DNA of 64,000 nucleotides from Brachypodium distachyon (lineage: Eukaryota; Streptophyta; Magnoliopsida; Poales; Poaceae). The stretch covers positions 16,740,001 through 16,804,000 of the forward strand of contig NC_016133.3 of assembly GCF_000005505.3 (NCBI RefSeq), in the 5' to 3' direction. Shown here one piece after another: positions 28,071-39,709 of the stretch. The position numbers and the translations under genes were made by a program. The notes beneath the pieces were generated by a model. The model did not search any database and was not told the origin of the DNA. It worked only from the letters and a program-made list of their open reading frames with translations. Position 1 is the first letter of the stretch. Each line of letters opens with the position of its first letter.

Positions 28071-29218
28071 AGGTGCAGTAGTATGTGGGACCATGGCATG
28101 ATATACATCCGTTGAGGAAAACTTGTTTCCCTCGCTAAAAATGATATACATGATATACATCCATTGGTCATTTTCCTCTCCATCATGTTGTTCAACAAGA
28201 GACACCCGTGAGGGAAGCGTTGAAGTATAAATGAATTGACCTCATTTCCCTGTCAGTTTGAGGTTCAGCTAGCCTACCCAACTCGCCTCACATGACACCG
28301 ACTGACAACTGACATTTCTGCATATAGCTATAGTTGAGCACATTTAATTCTGTATGACTATACCTTTTCAATTTGTATTGTTCCTTGGGGATGAGTTATC
28401 GACTTTTTAATTAGCGGGATGGATAAATTGTGTACTTCATCATGCATGCACCGTTTCTACATATGGAATCTACATGTCAGCGACTACTATGTTACCTGAT
28501 GTACGTCAGGATCCTCCAAACTTACGCTCGAATCCAGGGGCGGATCCAGGACCTGGGCTGCCAGGGCTGCAGCCCCGGTGCAGTCCATCACCAACTAGGT
28601 ATATTTACATGGTTTGCACAAAAGATTAAGGCTAAATGGTTACATTATCCGCCCACTGCTCGATCATTACATTATCCATGACATCCACCACCTCTTGGCA
28701 GCAAAATGGTTATTCAGAGGGGAGGAAACAGGCGGAAACAACAAATACGAGTACCAGGAAATCGACGGTTAGGGGTTCTTCTCGGTCGGTCGCCTCCGTT
28801 TCTCTCGGGTGTACTCCCTCCGTACGCAAATAAGTGTACTTTTAGGTGGTTTGACCAATTTTGTTGGAAAAAATAGCAACACCTTGTTTGGCAAGAAAAA
28901 TAACGAAACTCTAAGGCAAAAAGCGTGTTTTTCTCAACGCGCCAGGGGAAAGAAAAGGTGCGGGCGTGCCAATGTACTAATGTACACAAATAAAGAAAGA
29001 CAAAGTAGGGAAACATGTATTTTATTAATCTCATGTAGAGAAATGAAATTACAAGTTTCCTATAAATAATGCGCTCTGTATGGCCTGCTAGCACGGCCAA
29101 CATGACATGGGCGATTGCGTTTTTTTGGTTCACCAGGCCCCGGAGAGCTCCCGCTTAATTAGTCCGCAGGTCAAGCCTGCAGACCACCTCCGATTAAGCT
29201 GCTGCAATGGTGTCGTCT
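28071..29218. other. Intergenic with orphan element ends
   Basis: At about 28,536 there is a terminus-like motif common to grass repeats (AGGGGCGGATCCAGG, then GGCTGCAGCCCCGG) with no opposite end found. At 28,812 there is a TA-flanked MITE end (CTCCCTCCGTACGCAAATAA) with no partner. No gene is recognised. Confidence 0.45.
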
Positions 29219-29708
29219 TCAAATCTTGTCTTCTTCCTGTGCTTGGTGTGGAAGATGGTGGTGATGAAGAGAAAGAGAGGGGTGGTATGATCCCGCTCCG
29301 TCGAAGCTAAGCCACGACTGTTCGACCGTGTAGGTGCCGAACAGCGTCCTTCGCCGTCTTGTTGATGTACGATGAAGTGTCCAACTGACACGCGCCTTGT
29401 CAGCTAGACAGGTTGATGAAGTGGCCATCGCCTCGTCGGTACCCAGCCTGTAAAATGTCCGCCTCGTCGGACCGGACAGAATGCCTTGCCTTTGTCTCTT
29501 CGGTGCCCAGCAAGAGCATGTGATGTGGTGATGTACTTCATCGATACACGGACATGCCGGTGGAGTGGATTCGCCTCGCCGGCGTTGGGGAAGATGCTTG
29601 GATGCCGGAATGCCATCGGCAATGCAGATGAGGGAGTAGACTTGATGTTGATGACGATGATGTAGGTGCCGTCGGAGGTGCAGGAGACCTCGCCATGAGT
29701 CAATGAGG

Positions 29709-30480
29709 GATGCGCCAAAGCGGGCGCCGTGTAGCGGTGTCTCGACGGACACAACGTAGGAGGCCGCCATGAGTAACGGCATGCTGATTCAAAATTGGTG
29801 AAGAGTGCGCCAATCCGGGCGCCGTGTATGGCGGTGTCTCAGCGGACACCACGTAGAAGGGCGCCGCCACGAGCGGCAACGGCTAGGCCCGCAACAACCT
29901 GTGAAAATGGCACCAAGACGGCACCAGCTGTGGTGGTGTCTTAGCAGACACCACGTATAAGGCCGCCACAAGTGGCGATGTTTATACCTGTGAGGCGGGC
30001 GCCATGTGTGGCAGGTCTCCTCGGACACCACGGAAAAGGCCGCCACGAGCGGCGGCATATTGATGCTAACCTATGAAGGATGTGCCAAGACGGGCGTCCT
30101 GTACGGCGGTGTCTTGGCGGACACTAGGTAGAAGGATGTCGTGAGCCGTGAATGTATTAACATGGTGATAACCTGTAAAAAGTGCGCCGAAGCAGGCGCC
30201 GTCAGCTGCGGTGTCTCGACGACACCACGTTGAAGGCCGCCATGAGCGGCAGCGTCTAGCACGATGTCGGGTCGGTGAAGGATGCGCCAAGCCGGGCGCC
30301 TTGTATGGAGGTGTCCTAACGGACGCTTGGTAGGCTGCGGTGTCACGACACCGGGTTGGTGAAGAATGCGCCAAGACAGGCGCCCTGTGTGGCGGTGTCT
30401 CAGCGGACACCACGTCAAAGGCCAGCCACAGACTTGTGAGCTGACGGGCGCCTCCCACCGACACAGACAACATGTATGAG
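29709..30480. repeat. Degenerate GC-rich minisatellite, about eight units of 80-105 bp, with internal dyads
   Basis: Units begin near 29,709, 29,807, 29,909, 29,997, 30,080, 30,182, 30,282 and 30,367. Each has a TGCGCCAAGNCGGGCGCC-like head, a dyad of the form GGTGTC-N5/6-GACACC, and in most a second dyad GCCGC-N5-GCGGC, closing with a tggtgaag/cctgtgaa-like tail. Both dyads are perfect in the units at 29,807 and 30,182. Open frames exist on the minus strand across several units, but these are driven by GC content and the repeat, and frame is not conserved between units. Confidence 0.75.
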
Positions 30481-30499
30481 ATGTCGCCAACAACTGTGC

Positions 30500-30920
30500 C
30501 GCAATCGGCGGCGGTGTTCAAATGGACGTCAGCTAGCTTGTAGATGAAGACGATGCCCTGTTCAACAAAATAGCGCTCCGCCTAGGGCGCGTGTTGTGTA
30601 GACGTCACCCACGTCCGCACCGTCGCACACGATGGTGCCCAGGCGGATGTTGATGGGCCGTTGATGAAGACAGCGCCTGCCGGATGTGGTGCACGTCGAG
30701 CATGACGATGCTCAGGCGGACACCGGTTGGCTATTGATGAAGACGACGTCTCGCATTGTGCGGGTGTCAGAACGTGGCGCTCGTCCTTAGTGTGGCGCCG
30801 GGCGGACGCCGGTTGGTTGTTGATGAAAACGACACCTCGCATTGTGCGTGCGCCAGAACGTGGCACACCTCCATGACATGGCGCCAGCAACGGTGCACGA
30901 TGGCAATCATGACCACTTAG
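30500..30920. repeat. Second GC-rich repeat set (four or so units)
   Basis: Repeated blocks about GGCGGAC(G/A)CCGGTTGG followed by TTGATGAAGACGACGTCTCG and CATTGTGCG, at about 30,640-30,690, 30,714-30,770 and 30,805-30,860. It directly follows the first array but has a different unit. Confidence 0.6.
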
Positions 30921-32147
30921 AAAGGTGGTCGCGGGCACCATACGGCCAAGCTCTGAAGATGCATCGTCGTCGTTGCTTGAAGCCGTGAGCTTTGCAGCCA
31001 CAGCCTTGTCCTCCTCTGCATGGGAACAAGAGATTATAGGACATGATATTAATTACCTTCATGTGTGCATGTGTCGACGGTTGGGTGGGTGCCCGGAAAC
31101 AAGCCGGCCGCCTCCTCACCATTGCGGACGTGCGGGGCGACTACGTGTGACAGCCGCCGCTATCTTGACACGGCGATACTCATCATGGGCAGCAGAGGGC
31201 AGGAGGCCGTCGAGACAGCTCGACCGGCATAGGGGCCCTGCCCCCGGCATGGCCGCTGACTGTGCGACGGTGGATTCCGGAACGTCAGCTCGGCAACATC
31301 TACATCTGCCTGTGCCCGATGCATGTATCGAGTGCCCGCGTTCTTCTCATGTTCTCCATCCATGTGAACCTGGTTGGTGCTGCTGCCAGGCATGCGTGCT
31401 CTCTGCTGCGTAGCCTTCGTGGTCGAACTGCGCCTCCAGAACACACCTAGTAGATAGAGTACCATACCCGCGCCTGGCAGCCTCGTCGGTCTTTTCATGT
31501 TCAACCGGACCTGCGCCTGGTCCTCCTTGGCGTCAAGGACGGCGTGACAGTGATCACAACCACGTTGTAAGGTGGTCGCGTAATCACGCCGCCAAGCTCT
31601 AGAGAGTACGGCCCCTGCCTACATCTCCATGGCAAGTGTCGTGTGTGTACAACCGCGCGTGGTCAGCGCGGCCGGCGAGCAGCACCACCGTGCTACCTCT
31701 TTTGCTTCGCTGCTCCTTGATCTGTGCGTCTCATTGCTGGTATGGCAGGGATGTCGCGTCCTAGATACACAAGGGCAAAAGATAGATGTACTAAGTAAGT
31801 CATACGTTGACCTGATTAGAGGTGGAGCTACGGCCGCGTGGCTCCAGGGCCCGATCGTGTGTTGTGGCGATCGCCGCCGGCCTGGGCGCGTCGTTCGCTG
31901 CCCTGGGCCTGGCTCTCCTTCGGTTCTTCATCTCCTGTTCGCCCTTGTACATGCATGCTCATCCCCTGTCAGCCAGCTAGCGGCGACGGGCGAGACGGCA
32001 TGGCGTCCGCCGCCAGGCGCTGCCCAGCTCGCGTCAGCTTCCTCTTATGCCCTGGGTCTCCTCGCGCGTACGTCTGGCATGACGTACTGCGCTTCCTTCA
32101 AGTGCCGCTAGGGCCTGCGTCCTCCCTCGAACGATAGCTCCGGTGGC
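30915..32147. other. GC-rich unannotated stretch with a dispersed direct repeat
   Basis: AAGGTGGTCGCGGGCACCAT with GGCCAAGCTCT (30,924-30,955) recurs as AAGGTGGTCGCGTAATCACG with GCCAAGCTCT (31,569-31,600). Long open frames occur on both strands (for example + 31,629-32,111), but I recognise no domain, and overlapping opposite frames suggest composition effects. It may be one decayed element together with the arrays at 29.7-30.9 kb. Confidence 0.35.
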
Positions 32148-32155
32148 CTTTTATA
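32148..32155 (-). promoter_or_regulatory. Candidate minus-strand TATA box (TATAAAAG)
   Basis: The reverse strand reads GTGCCTATAAAAGGCCACCG, a strong plant TATA context. It would drive a transcript leftward through the GC-rich stretch and the repeat arrays. No good coding sequence follows, so a noncoding or relict transcription unit is possible. Confidence 0.35.
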
Positions 32156-32888
32156 GGCACCCGCTGTGCTTATCTCTTCAGCAAAACGCGCTTGTCTGTT
32201 TAAGGTTCAAACGAACTTTACCTGTAGATAACGTGGCTTGCCGCACGCGTCTTCTCTCTTTCTATCTTGTTAATCACCGCAGTCGTACCTGACTAAGCAT
32301 GCCATGTGGGCCGGATGCTTGCTATACCTGCAGATGTATGGTTGCTTATTTTTCTCCTGCATCGAACTAACAGGCCGGATTTATACGTCTCCTGCATGCA
32401 CGATACTGCTTCACGTGAACAGAACAATTTGTTAGGGTCTGATTGTTGTTTGTCTCTCATGCATAGCAATTGGACATTTGATCTCTTTTTAGCCACCGTG
32501 ACATGCATGGCCAAATGAACCTGCAGGGGTGCTTCATACTAATCAAGCTACCTAATGCAAGGAACTAATTAAACCCAAAGCTGATGCATGTATGGTGTAC
32601 ATCCGATCCATACATGACATTACATGTATACGAGCTGCATATGTTGCACTTTCTTTTCTCGTGTTGATTTAATTTTGGGACGAAATTTTGGTACAAAATC
32701 TCGTCCAACACACCTATGACATCTAATGGTATATTATGAAACTACATTTCAAAACGATTCTAATGATACTAATTTAGTATCAGAAATGTTTCAACATTTT
32801 CAATAAAATCAATCAACGTTAATATCTTTGACTTATAACAAAACTTAAAAGTACATTTTATTTGTGGGCAGAGGAGTAGTTTTATTGG
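32156..32888. other. Intergenic, AT-rich
   Basis: No gene or element ends are recognised before the left TIR of the Mutator-like element. Confidence 0.45.
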
Positions 32889-33007
32889 GAAGTAAATTAC
32901 AGAAACCACCACATTAGGGGCTAGGTTTCACACAGATACCGGTTTACGTTTTAGTTGCAAAAAATGACCAGATTAGCATAATTCCTCGCTCGCCGTTTCT
33001 GATAAAT

Positions 33008-33607
33008 ATGGCCCACCGTCGGACCAGCGTGTCTTCCCAAATCGGCCTGCCAGCGTGCTCTCCCCTGTTCACTCCTTCTCCCCACCGAGCGGCGCGAGAG
33101 CAGAGCGGGCGCAGGGCGCGCGGCGGCTCTAGCTCCATCGAGAGCGCTGCGACCTCTCCATCCCACCTGAGAGACCGAGATCGGCGGCGTTCGCTCCGTC
33201 GCGAAGAGGCGGAGCTCGTGTGGTCGGTGTCGAGGAGAGGGAGGGCCTTGAAGAGGCTGCCGGCGGCGGCCAGCGGCCAGCGGCCAGCGCCGGACGACAC
33301 CGGGGCGAGGCTGCTTCGGGCGAGGACACCGGCGGTTGCACGAAGGCGGGACGCTGCTCCTGGAGGCGATGCCGGGGAGAAGGAGGCCGCGGGCGAACGG
33401 TTCAGCGGTGGGCAGCGCTCCCACCGGAGATGGGAACGAAGACCCCCACGCGGCGCCTCGCACGCGCGGCGGTGTGCAGGCGGAGCGGCAGCAGGCGCGC
33501 GCGGGCCTGCAGAGCGTTGTCTCTGTCGTCCGCGCCCACACACGAGCCAGCCAGCCAGCCGTTTGATTATGCAGAATCAATTTGGTGATGCACAAGCTAC
33601 AGGCTGA
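33008..33607 (-). pseudogene. GC-rich possible captured gene fragment, left part of MULE-like element
   Basis: An uninterrupted GC-rich frame runs through 33,543-32,944 on the minus strand and another on the plus strand (33,008-33,607). I cannot name a parent gene. A short plus-strand ORF from the ATG at 33,615 (MNPNLIEVAPGGRPPKQKQK...) looks more protein-like and may be a separate fragment. Confidence 0.3.
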
Positions 33608-33930
33608 GTGAGACATGAATCCAAATCTGATTGAAGTTGCTCCTGGTGGAAGGCCTCCAAAGCAAAAGCAGAAGGAACATATTCCTGTCATCGAGCCGTG
33701 GTTTTCCGCTGCCCCTCTCTGAGCGGCGGCGCGCGGCGCGAGCAGAGCCGGCGTGGGGCGCACGGCGGCGGGCAGCTCGAGCAGAGCGGGCGCAGGGCCA
33801 ATTTGTTTTTAATCTGGCTTTTCATTTCTGAATCAAGGTGATGACGCCGGCGGCGGCAACAGCCGGCTCTGACTCCTGGTGGCTCTTGCCCGGCGGCCAG
33901 AACTCCCATCAGGTTCGTACAATTCCTCAC

Positions 33931-34392
33931 TGTCGGTTGATCTCGGCTTCGACCGAAAGGCCCACGAACCAACGTTCCGAGCCATGTCCCGAACGGATCG
34001 CGCACTGATCGGGGTGACAACCGACTCGATGCTTCTGGTCCCCGGCCACACAGCGCCTTATAAAAGGGGATTAGCGGCCCTCTCTCGTTGACCTAAGTTC
34101 ACGAGAGATTTCGTCTAATCCCAACAACTCTTGTTTCCCCACCGATCTGGGAGGTTGCTGGAGTGCTCGGGAAGGCCACTACTAAGGCATCCTCTGCCGT
34201 CGTCGGCCAGTGCCGATACAGGCCGGAGGGACGCCACTACCTCACCCGTACGACTACTTCGGCTACTTCCACGACAATGGCTTCCTCTTCCTCCATCGCA
34301 CGTATGAACCCCATATTTTCTCTACTGTTGAATGCTCTAATTAATTACCAGTGCATGTTTATGTTTAATCTAATGATAATTAAGTTCTAACA
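33931..34392 (+). repeat. 5' LTR of Copia element
   Basis: Begins TGTCGGTTGATCTCGG and ends GTTCTAACA. It matches the 3' LTR along its length except for an internal deletion of about 20 bases near 33,956 and many scattered substitutions. It carries a TATA-like CCTTATAAAAGGGG at 34,056-34,069. CTCAC precedes it (33,926-33,930). Confidence 0.95.
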
Positions 34393-34406
34393 TTGGTATC
34401 AGAGCC
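34393..34406 (+). other. Primer-binding site
   Basis: TTGGTATCAGAGCC directly after the 5' LTR is the standard plant Copia primer-binding site, complementary to the 3' end of initiator methionyl tRNA. Confidence 0.9.
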
Positions 34407-34629
34407 TAATCTGGTGATTTTAAAGCCTAATCTTCTGTGTAGGTTTTTAATCTGATTAGGGCTAATATTGATTAATTATTCTCGGTTAGTGCTAATCTTG
34501 CATGCTTAAGGATTAATTAAGGCCAGATTAACACTGTTAATGACGTATTTTTTTCCTAATCGGATTATTTTGCTGTGGGTATTCTATGGCTCACTCATGC
34601 TGTCGGTCACCAAGAAATTGGAAGGAGGG

Positions 34630-35400
34630 GAATTTTGAACCGCAAATGTCAAAACCCTAGAAAAATCCCCAATTCACTCGAAACCCTAGAATGTAAAAAA
34701 AAAATGCTTTCGGGTTTACCTAATGGATGGCGGCAGTGCATGTTGGACCTCGCCGTCGTCACCTCCTCATGGGCCGCCAGCCGGTCATCGCCGAACGAGC
34801 CGCGGCGGCGCCTGTCCATCCTTCGGGACGGAGCCACACGGCAAAGCAGCATGTGAGGGCGTTGCCGCCGCTACACCGCCTCCGTGGCGCGTGGAAAGCA
34901 CAGGCGGTCGCCGGCGACGGCCAACGCCGGTGCGCCTCGCCTCGCTCGAGGCCTCCCGCCACCCATCGCCTCACGCCACTAACGCCGGCACCGGCGGCTC
35001 CGCTCGACGGAGCAGCGCGCGAGACGAAGTCCAGCGCACGCTGCTTCGGCGAGCGCCGCCACCGCGCCAGGACCGCAGCCGTTGCGACGCGTCGCCGTTG
35101 GCGCGCCGCCGCCTGGATCCGGAAAAGACGGGGGCGGGGATGAGAAACTGAGCGGCTAGGGTTTCGGGGTGGGCTTTTGTTCGGCCGAAATGACATCTCA
35201 GATCCAACGGCTGAGGATTACGCGGAGTCCTCGTGGGCTTGCGGAACGAAAATGGGCCAATTTGGGGAATGGGCTCCGGCCCAGGTTTAGATGGCCCATG
35301 CGGAATTTTCTTTTGTTTTCCGTTGCGCCGCGTGGGAAGTATGTGGGCCGGCCCATTTTCGGCCGTAAATTGTTTTTTAAGTTTTTCCATTATTCTAGTG
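34630..35400 (-). other. Promoter- and exon-like segment in the Copia leader, antisense
   Basis: Between the primer-binding site and gag lies a GC-rich block. Read on the minus strand from about 35,390 it has the look of a plant gene start: GGCCCA/AAGCCCA motifs, CAGCCGTTGGATCTGAG, AAACCCTAG, then an open frame from an ATG at 35,196 (MSFRPNKSPPRNPSRSVSHP...) running to 34,759. Forward-strand AAACCCTAG motifs also occur at 34,652-34,690. The family of the frame is not recognised. Confidence 0.4.
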
Positions 35401-35807
35401 CATTTATGCTGTATAAAATGATGTTTTGTTTTGCACTGTTAATGGAAAATGGCCCGAAATTTGTTCTTGCTGACAGAAATTGAACACTTAATTATTCTGA
35501 ATGAGGTTGATCCAACGAGATACTTTATTTAGAATATTTTATTTGTTCTGTGATGTTTACCTTTTTAGGCATCAATTGATGATTAAATTTTTTAATGTAT
35601 ATTCTTGATGTCTAATTTGGTAAAATTTTGGCTCTAAAATTAATTCTGACCAATGCCGTTTTAATTTATGAGCTACCCCATTATGTTTGCTACAATTCTT
35701 TGTCTTTTCTGCCCAACGGTGATATGACTTAGAATTATATACTCTTGCATGTTTATTAATCTATCAACGTAAATTTTTAATTTAACTTATGATTTTCTTA
35801 TGTTACA

Positions 35808-38800
35808 ATGACAGCCGCTACACTGATGCGCTATGACAACATTGAGGTACTAACGGGGAGCAACTTCCAGAATTGGAAGTCCTATGTCGAAATGAGTTTG
35901 GGGGTCAATGGACTCGATTATGCTCTCAGGGAAGAGAAACCTAAGCCTCCAACTACTGGAGTTGCTGGGTATGATGAACTTATGAAAGCTTATGAAATAA
36001 AGCTGGAGAAGTGGGACAATTCAAATCATGTCGCCTTTCTTGTTATGAAAACTTCAATCTCCCCTCATATCATCGGGGCTCTCCCCGACAAGGGCACTGC
36101 TAAAGAATTTCTTAAAGCAGTTGAAGAACAATTCAAAAGTTCGGAAAAAGTATATTCTCGAGAGCTTCTTGGCAAGCTTTGAGAAGTATGTGATTGAAGT
36201 AAATGTAAGAGGTCATATCTTGAGGACGGTGAATGCAACTTCGAAGCTTAAGGCTTTGGAGTTTGTCCTTAATGAAAATATCCTAATCCTTTTGATATTA
36301 GAGTCTCTCCCTCCAGAATTTGATCAGTTCAAGATCAACTACAATTTCCTGAAAGAAAAATGGTCGCTCGCGGAGATGACTCCTCGAGTTGTTGAGGAAG
36401 AACAGAGGATCATGAAACAGGCAAAGGATCAGACTTTTCATGTTGGCTCTTCCAAGAGAAAGCATGAGGGCCAGGCATCTTCCTCAAAGGCCCCAAAGAA
36501 GCAATTCATCCACAATGATACTCAGGTTGCTCCTAAGGGCAAGGGCCAGGCTGCCAACACCTCTGTTGGAGATGTGAAGAATACTTGCCATTTTTGCAAG
36601 GAGGTAGGGCATTTCCGGAAGAATTGCCCTGGATTTCTCAAGTGGATGATGAAGAGAGGTAATGATGAAGTTACTTTCATTGATGAATCATTGTATGTTG
36701 ATTTTTCTCGAAATACATGGTGGATTGACTCAGGTGCAACCATTCATGTTGCAAACTCTTTGCAGGGATTAAGTTTGATCCGCACCATAAAGGCAAGAAC
36801 AAGAAGCATTAAAGTCGCCAATGGGAAGGAAGCCGATGTTGAAGCCGTGGGGACTCTCACATTGGAGCTGCACACCGGCTTTCATCTACATTTGAATAAT
36901 GTTCTTTACGTACCTACATTGAGTAGGAATTTAATTTTAGTTTCTTGCTTAGACGATATTTCTATTGCATGTTTGTTTGGAAATCAACGATGCGTTATCA
37001 AACATTTATAATAATGGCGTTGGCCTCAGTGTCAGACGAGGCAAATTATATATGTTAATGCTTAATTCTTTGGTTGATGTTTTAAATGTAAGTGATGAAT
37101 GTAATGTTGAGAAGAAATGGAAAAACACAAGCACTTCTTCGAAATTGTGGCATTGTCGCTTAGGCCACATTTCGAGGGGGAGAATGGAACGCCTCATTAA
37201 AAATGAAATACTTCTTCCATTAGACTTCTTAGATGCGAACAAGTGTATTGATTGCATTAAAGGAAAATATGCAAAAACGATTAAGAAGGGAGCTACAAGA
37301 GCCTCACGGGTCCTCGAATTAATTCATAATGACATATGCAGACCCTTGAATATTAAGTCTGTAGACGGGTTCGATTCATTCATCACATTCATGGACGATT
37401 TTTCCCATTACGGATATATTTACCCCATACGCGAACGATCTGAAACTTTGGACAAATTTAAGATATTTAAAACCGAAGTTGAAAATCAATTAAATGAAAA
37501 GATCAAAGTTGTACGTTCTGATCGTGGGGGAGAATATTATGGAAGGCACGCTCCTTATGGGCAAATTCCAGGACCTTTTGCAAAATTTCTAGCTGAAAAT
37601 GGGATTGTTGCCCAATATTCAATGCCTGGTGAACCTTAGCAAAATGGTGTGGCTGAGCGTCGCAATCGCACGCTCATGGATATGGTGCGAAGTATGCTCA
37701 GTCATGCAAGTTTGCCAGTTAGCCTATGGATGGAGGCTCTAAAGACAGCTGCGCACATATTAAATCTCGCTCCAACAAAGTCAGCACCGAACACACCTTA
37801 TGAGATGTGGACGGGAAAGAAGCCGAGTTTAAACTATTTGTGTGTGGGGGGCTGTCCTGCAGAAGCAAGAATTTTCAATCCACAACTTACGAAATTAGAT
37901 CAAAAAATGATAAGTTGCCATTTTATTGGATACCCTCATAGGGGAAAGGGATACCGTTTTTATTGTCCGGGTCACACCACTAAATTTGTGGAGACCCGAC
38001 AAGCGGTATTTTTTGAGGATAATGAAGTCACGGAAATAAGGGAAATTAATCTTGTGGAGAAACGGGTATGTGTCCCGTCCCCGGCCATCCAAGAGATTTA
38101 TCTCCCAATACGAAATATCAACGTGACACGGAACGTTGAACCTGAGGTTCGTCACTCAGGGGATGAAACAAATGGAGATCCTGAAACAGAAGAAGGTCCC
38201 CAGCAAACTGGAGACCAAGAAAATGAGGATCCTCAACCAGAAAATGATCCTCCACCATCACCTCCTATGAGAAGATCACAGCGTGAAAGAAAGAAGGTTA
38301 TCCCAGATGATTATGTCACTTTTATGAGTGAGGATATAAATGATGTTGGAAAGGTGGAGGACCCATCCCCATATAAGGAAGCGATCAAAAGCGAAAACTC
38401 GTCTAAGTGGGTAACTGCCATGGAGAACGAGTTGAAATCTATGGACACATATAATGTTTGGGACTTAGTAGAAATTCCCAATGGAGCTAAAAGGGTAGGC
38501 TGCAAGTAGTCGCTTCACAATTTTAGTCCTATATGTGGACGACATATTGTTGGCATGTAGCGATAAGCATATGCTATATGAAACCAAGAATTTTCTGTCA
38601 TCTAATTTCGATATGAAAGATCTCGGTGAAGCCTCATATGTCCTTGGTATTGAGATTCATCGAGATAGGTCTAAATGCACATTGGGACTATCACAGAAAG
38701 CATACTTTGAGAGGGTACTGAAGAAATACAATATGCACAAGTGCTCCTTCTCACCTACTCCTGTAGTCAAGGGCGATAAGTTTGGAACATTTCAATGCCC

Positions 38801-39512
38801 CAGAAACCAAATTGAAACTGATCAAATGAAGCATGTTCCTTACGCTTCAGCTGTCGGAAGCATTATGTATGCACAAGTATGTACACGCCCTGACTTATCT
38901 TATGTTACCGGGATGCTTGACAGATACCAATCGAATCCAGGACCAGACCACTGGAAGGCCGCAAAGAAAGTCTTGCGTTATATGCAAGGTACTAAAAATT
39001 ACATGCTAACGTATTGGAAATCTGATAACCTGGAAGTTTTTGGTTATTCAGATGCTGATTTTGCCAGGTGTGTGGATAGTAAGAAATCCATGTCAGGTTA
39101 TATATTCACACTCACTGGGGGAGCCATATCGTGGAAAAGCTCCAAGCAAACTCTAACTGCTTCATCTACGATGCAAGCAGAATTTGTAGCATGTTATGAG
39201 GCCACTGGGCAGGCTGTATGGTTAAAGAATTTTATCCCCAGACTTAAAGTGGTAGACAGCATTTCTAAACAACTAGTGTTGTACTGCGATGATGAACCCG
39301 CATTTTTCTATGCGAGTAACAACAAGTCAAGTGCTGCTGCCAAGCACATTGACATAAAGTATCATGTTGTGAAAGATAAAATCCAGGATCAAACAATTGA
39401 TGTCAAGCATATCAGCACTACTCATATGCTTGCGGATCCACTAACCAAGGGATTACCACCCAGTATTTTTCGTGATCATGTTGCCGGCATGGGACTACTG
39501 GAAGCCGAATGA
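35808..39512 (+). pseudogene. Copia gag-pol, broken by frameshifts, a nonsense codon and an RT deletion
   Basis: Gag starts near 35,808. The frame shifts near 36,170 and continues through a CCHC knuckle (CHFCKEVGHFRKNC, about 36,586-36,630) and a protease DSGA (about 36,728). It shifts again near 36,960. The integrase follows with an HHCC region (WHCRLGHIS...CIDCIKGK) and the D,D part; a TAG at 37,637 interrupts the segment just before QNGVAERRN. After an acidic linker, the frame ends at 38,507. The next recognisable RT sequence is already LYVDDILLAC, so most of the RT domain is deleted at about 38,507-38,520. The RNase H end (SDADFA, AKHIDIKYH) runs to the stop at 39,510. The copy cannot encode a working polyprotein. 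Confidence 0.92.
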
Positions 39513-39696
39513 TCCTGAAAATTTTAAGAGACCAATAAAAGGAACCACTCCCAATAAGAAAAAAAAAGGGTTATCTTTTGAAACAGGTTGCTATACTATA
39601 AGTATTGAGTTTCAAAGACATTTTATCGGTCATTGTAACACCTTACTTTGGTACGACATTCCTGTGGAAAAGGACGAATGTAAGTAAGCATAACGA

Positions 39697-39709
39697 TCAA
39701 GGGGGAGAA
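39697..39709 (+). other. Polypurine tract
   Basis: AAGGGGGAGAA directly upstream of the 3' LTR start is the expected plus-strand primer site. Confidence 0.85.

Noticed and set aside
29219..29782. Minus-strand ORF of 187 codons beside the repeat array
   Set aside because: Its sequence is largely the repeat units translated, and the frame is not kept between units; not accepted as a gene.
31629..32111. Plus-strand ORF of 160 codons
   Set aside because: GC-rich, no recognised domain, overlapped by opposite frames and by a minus-strand TATA box; left as unannotated GC-rich sequence.
33220..33588. Several overlapping long ORFs on both strands in the MULE-like element
   Set aside because: Simultaneous open frames on both strands reflect GC content; only the possibility of captured fragments is reported.
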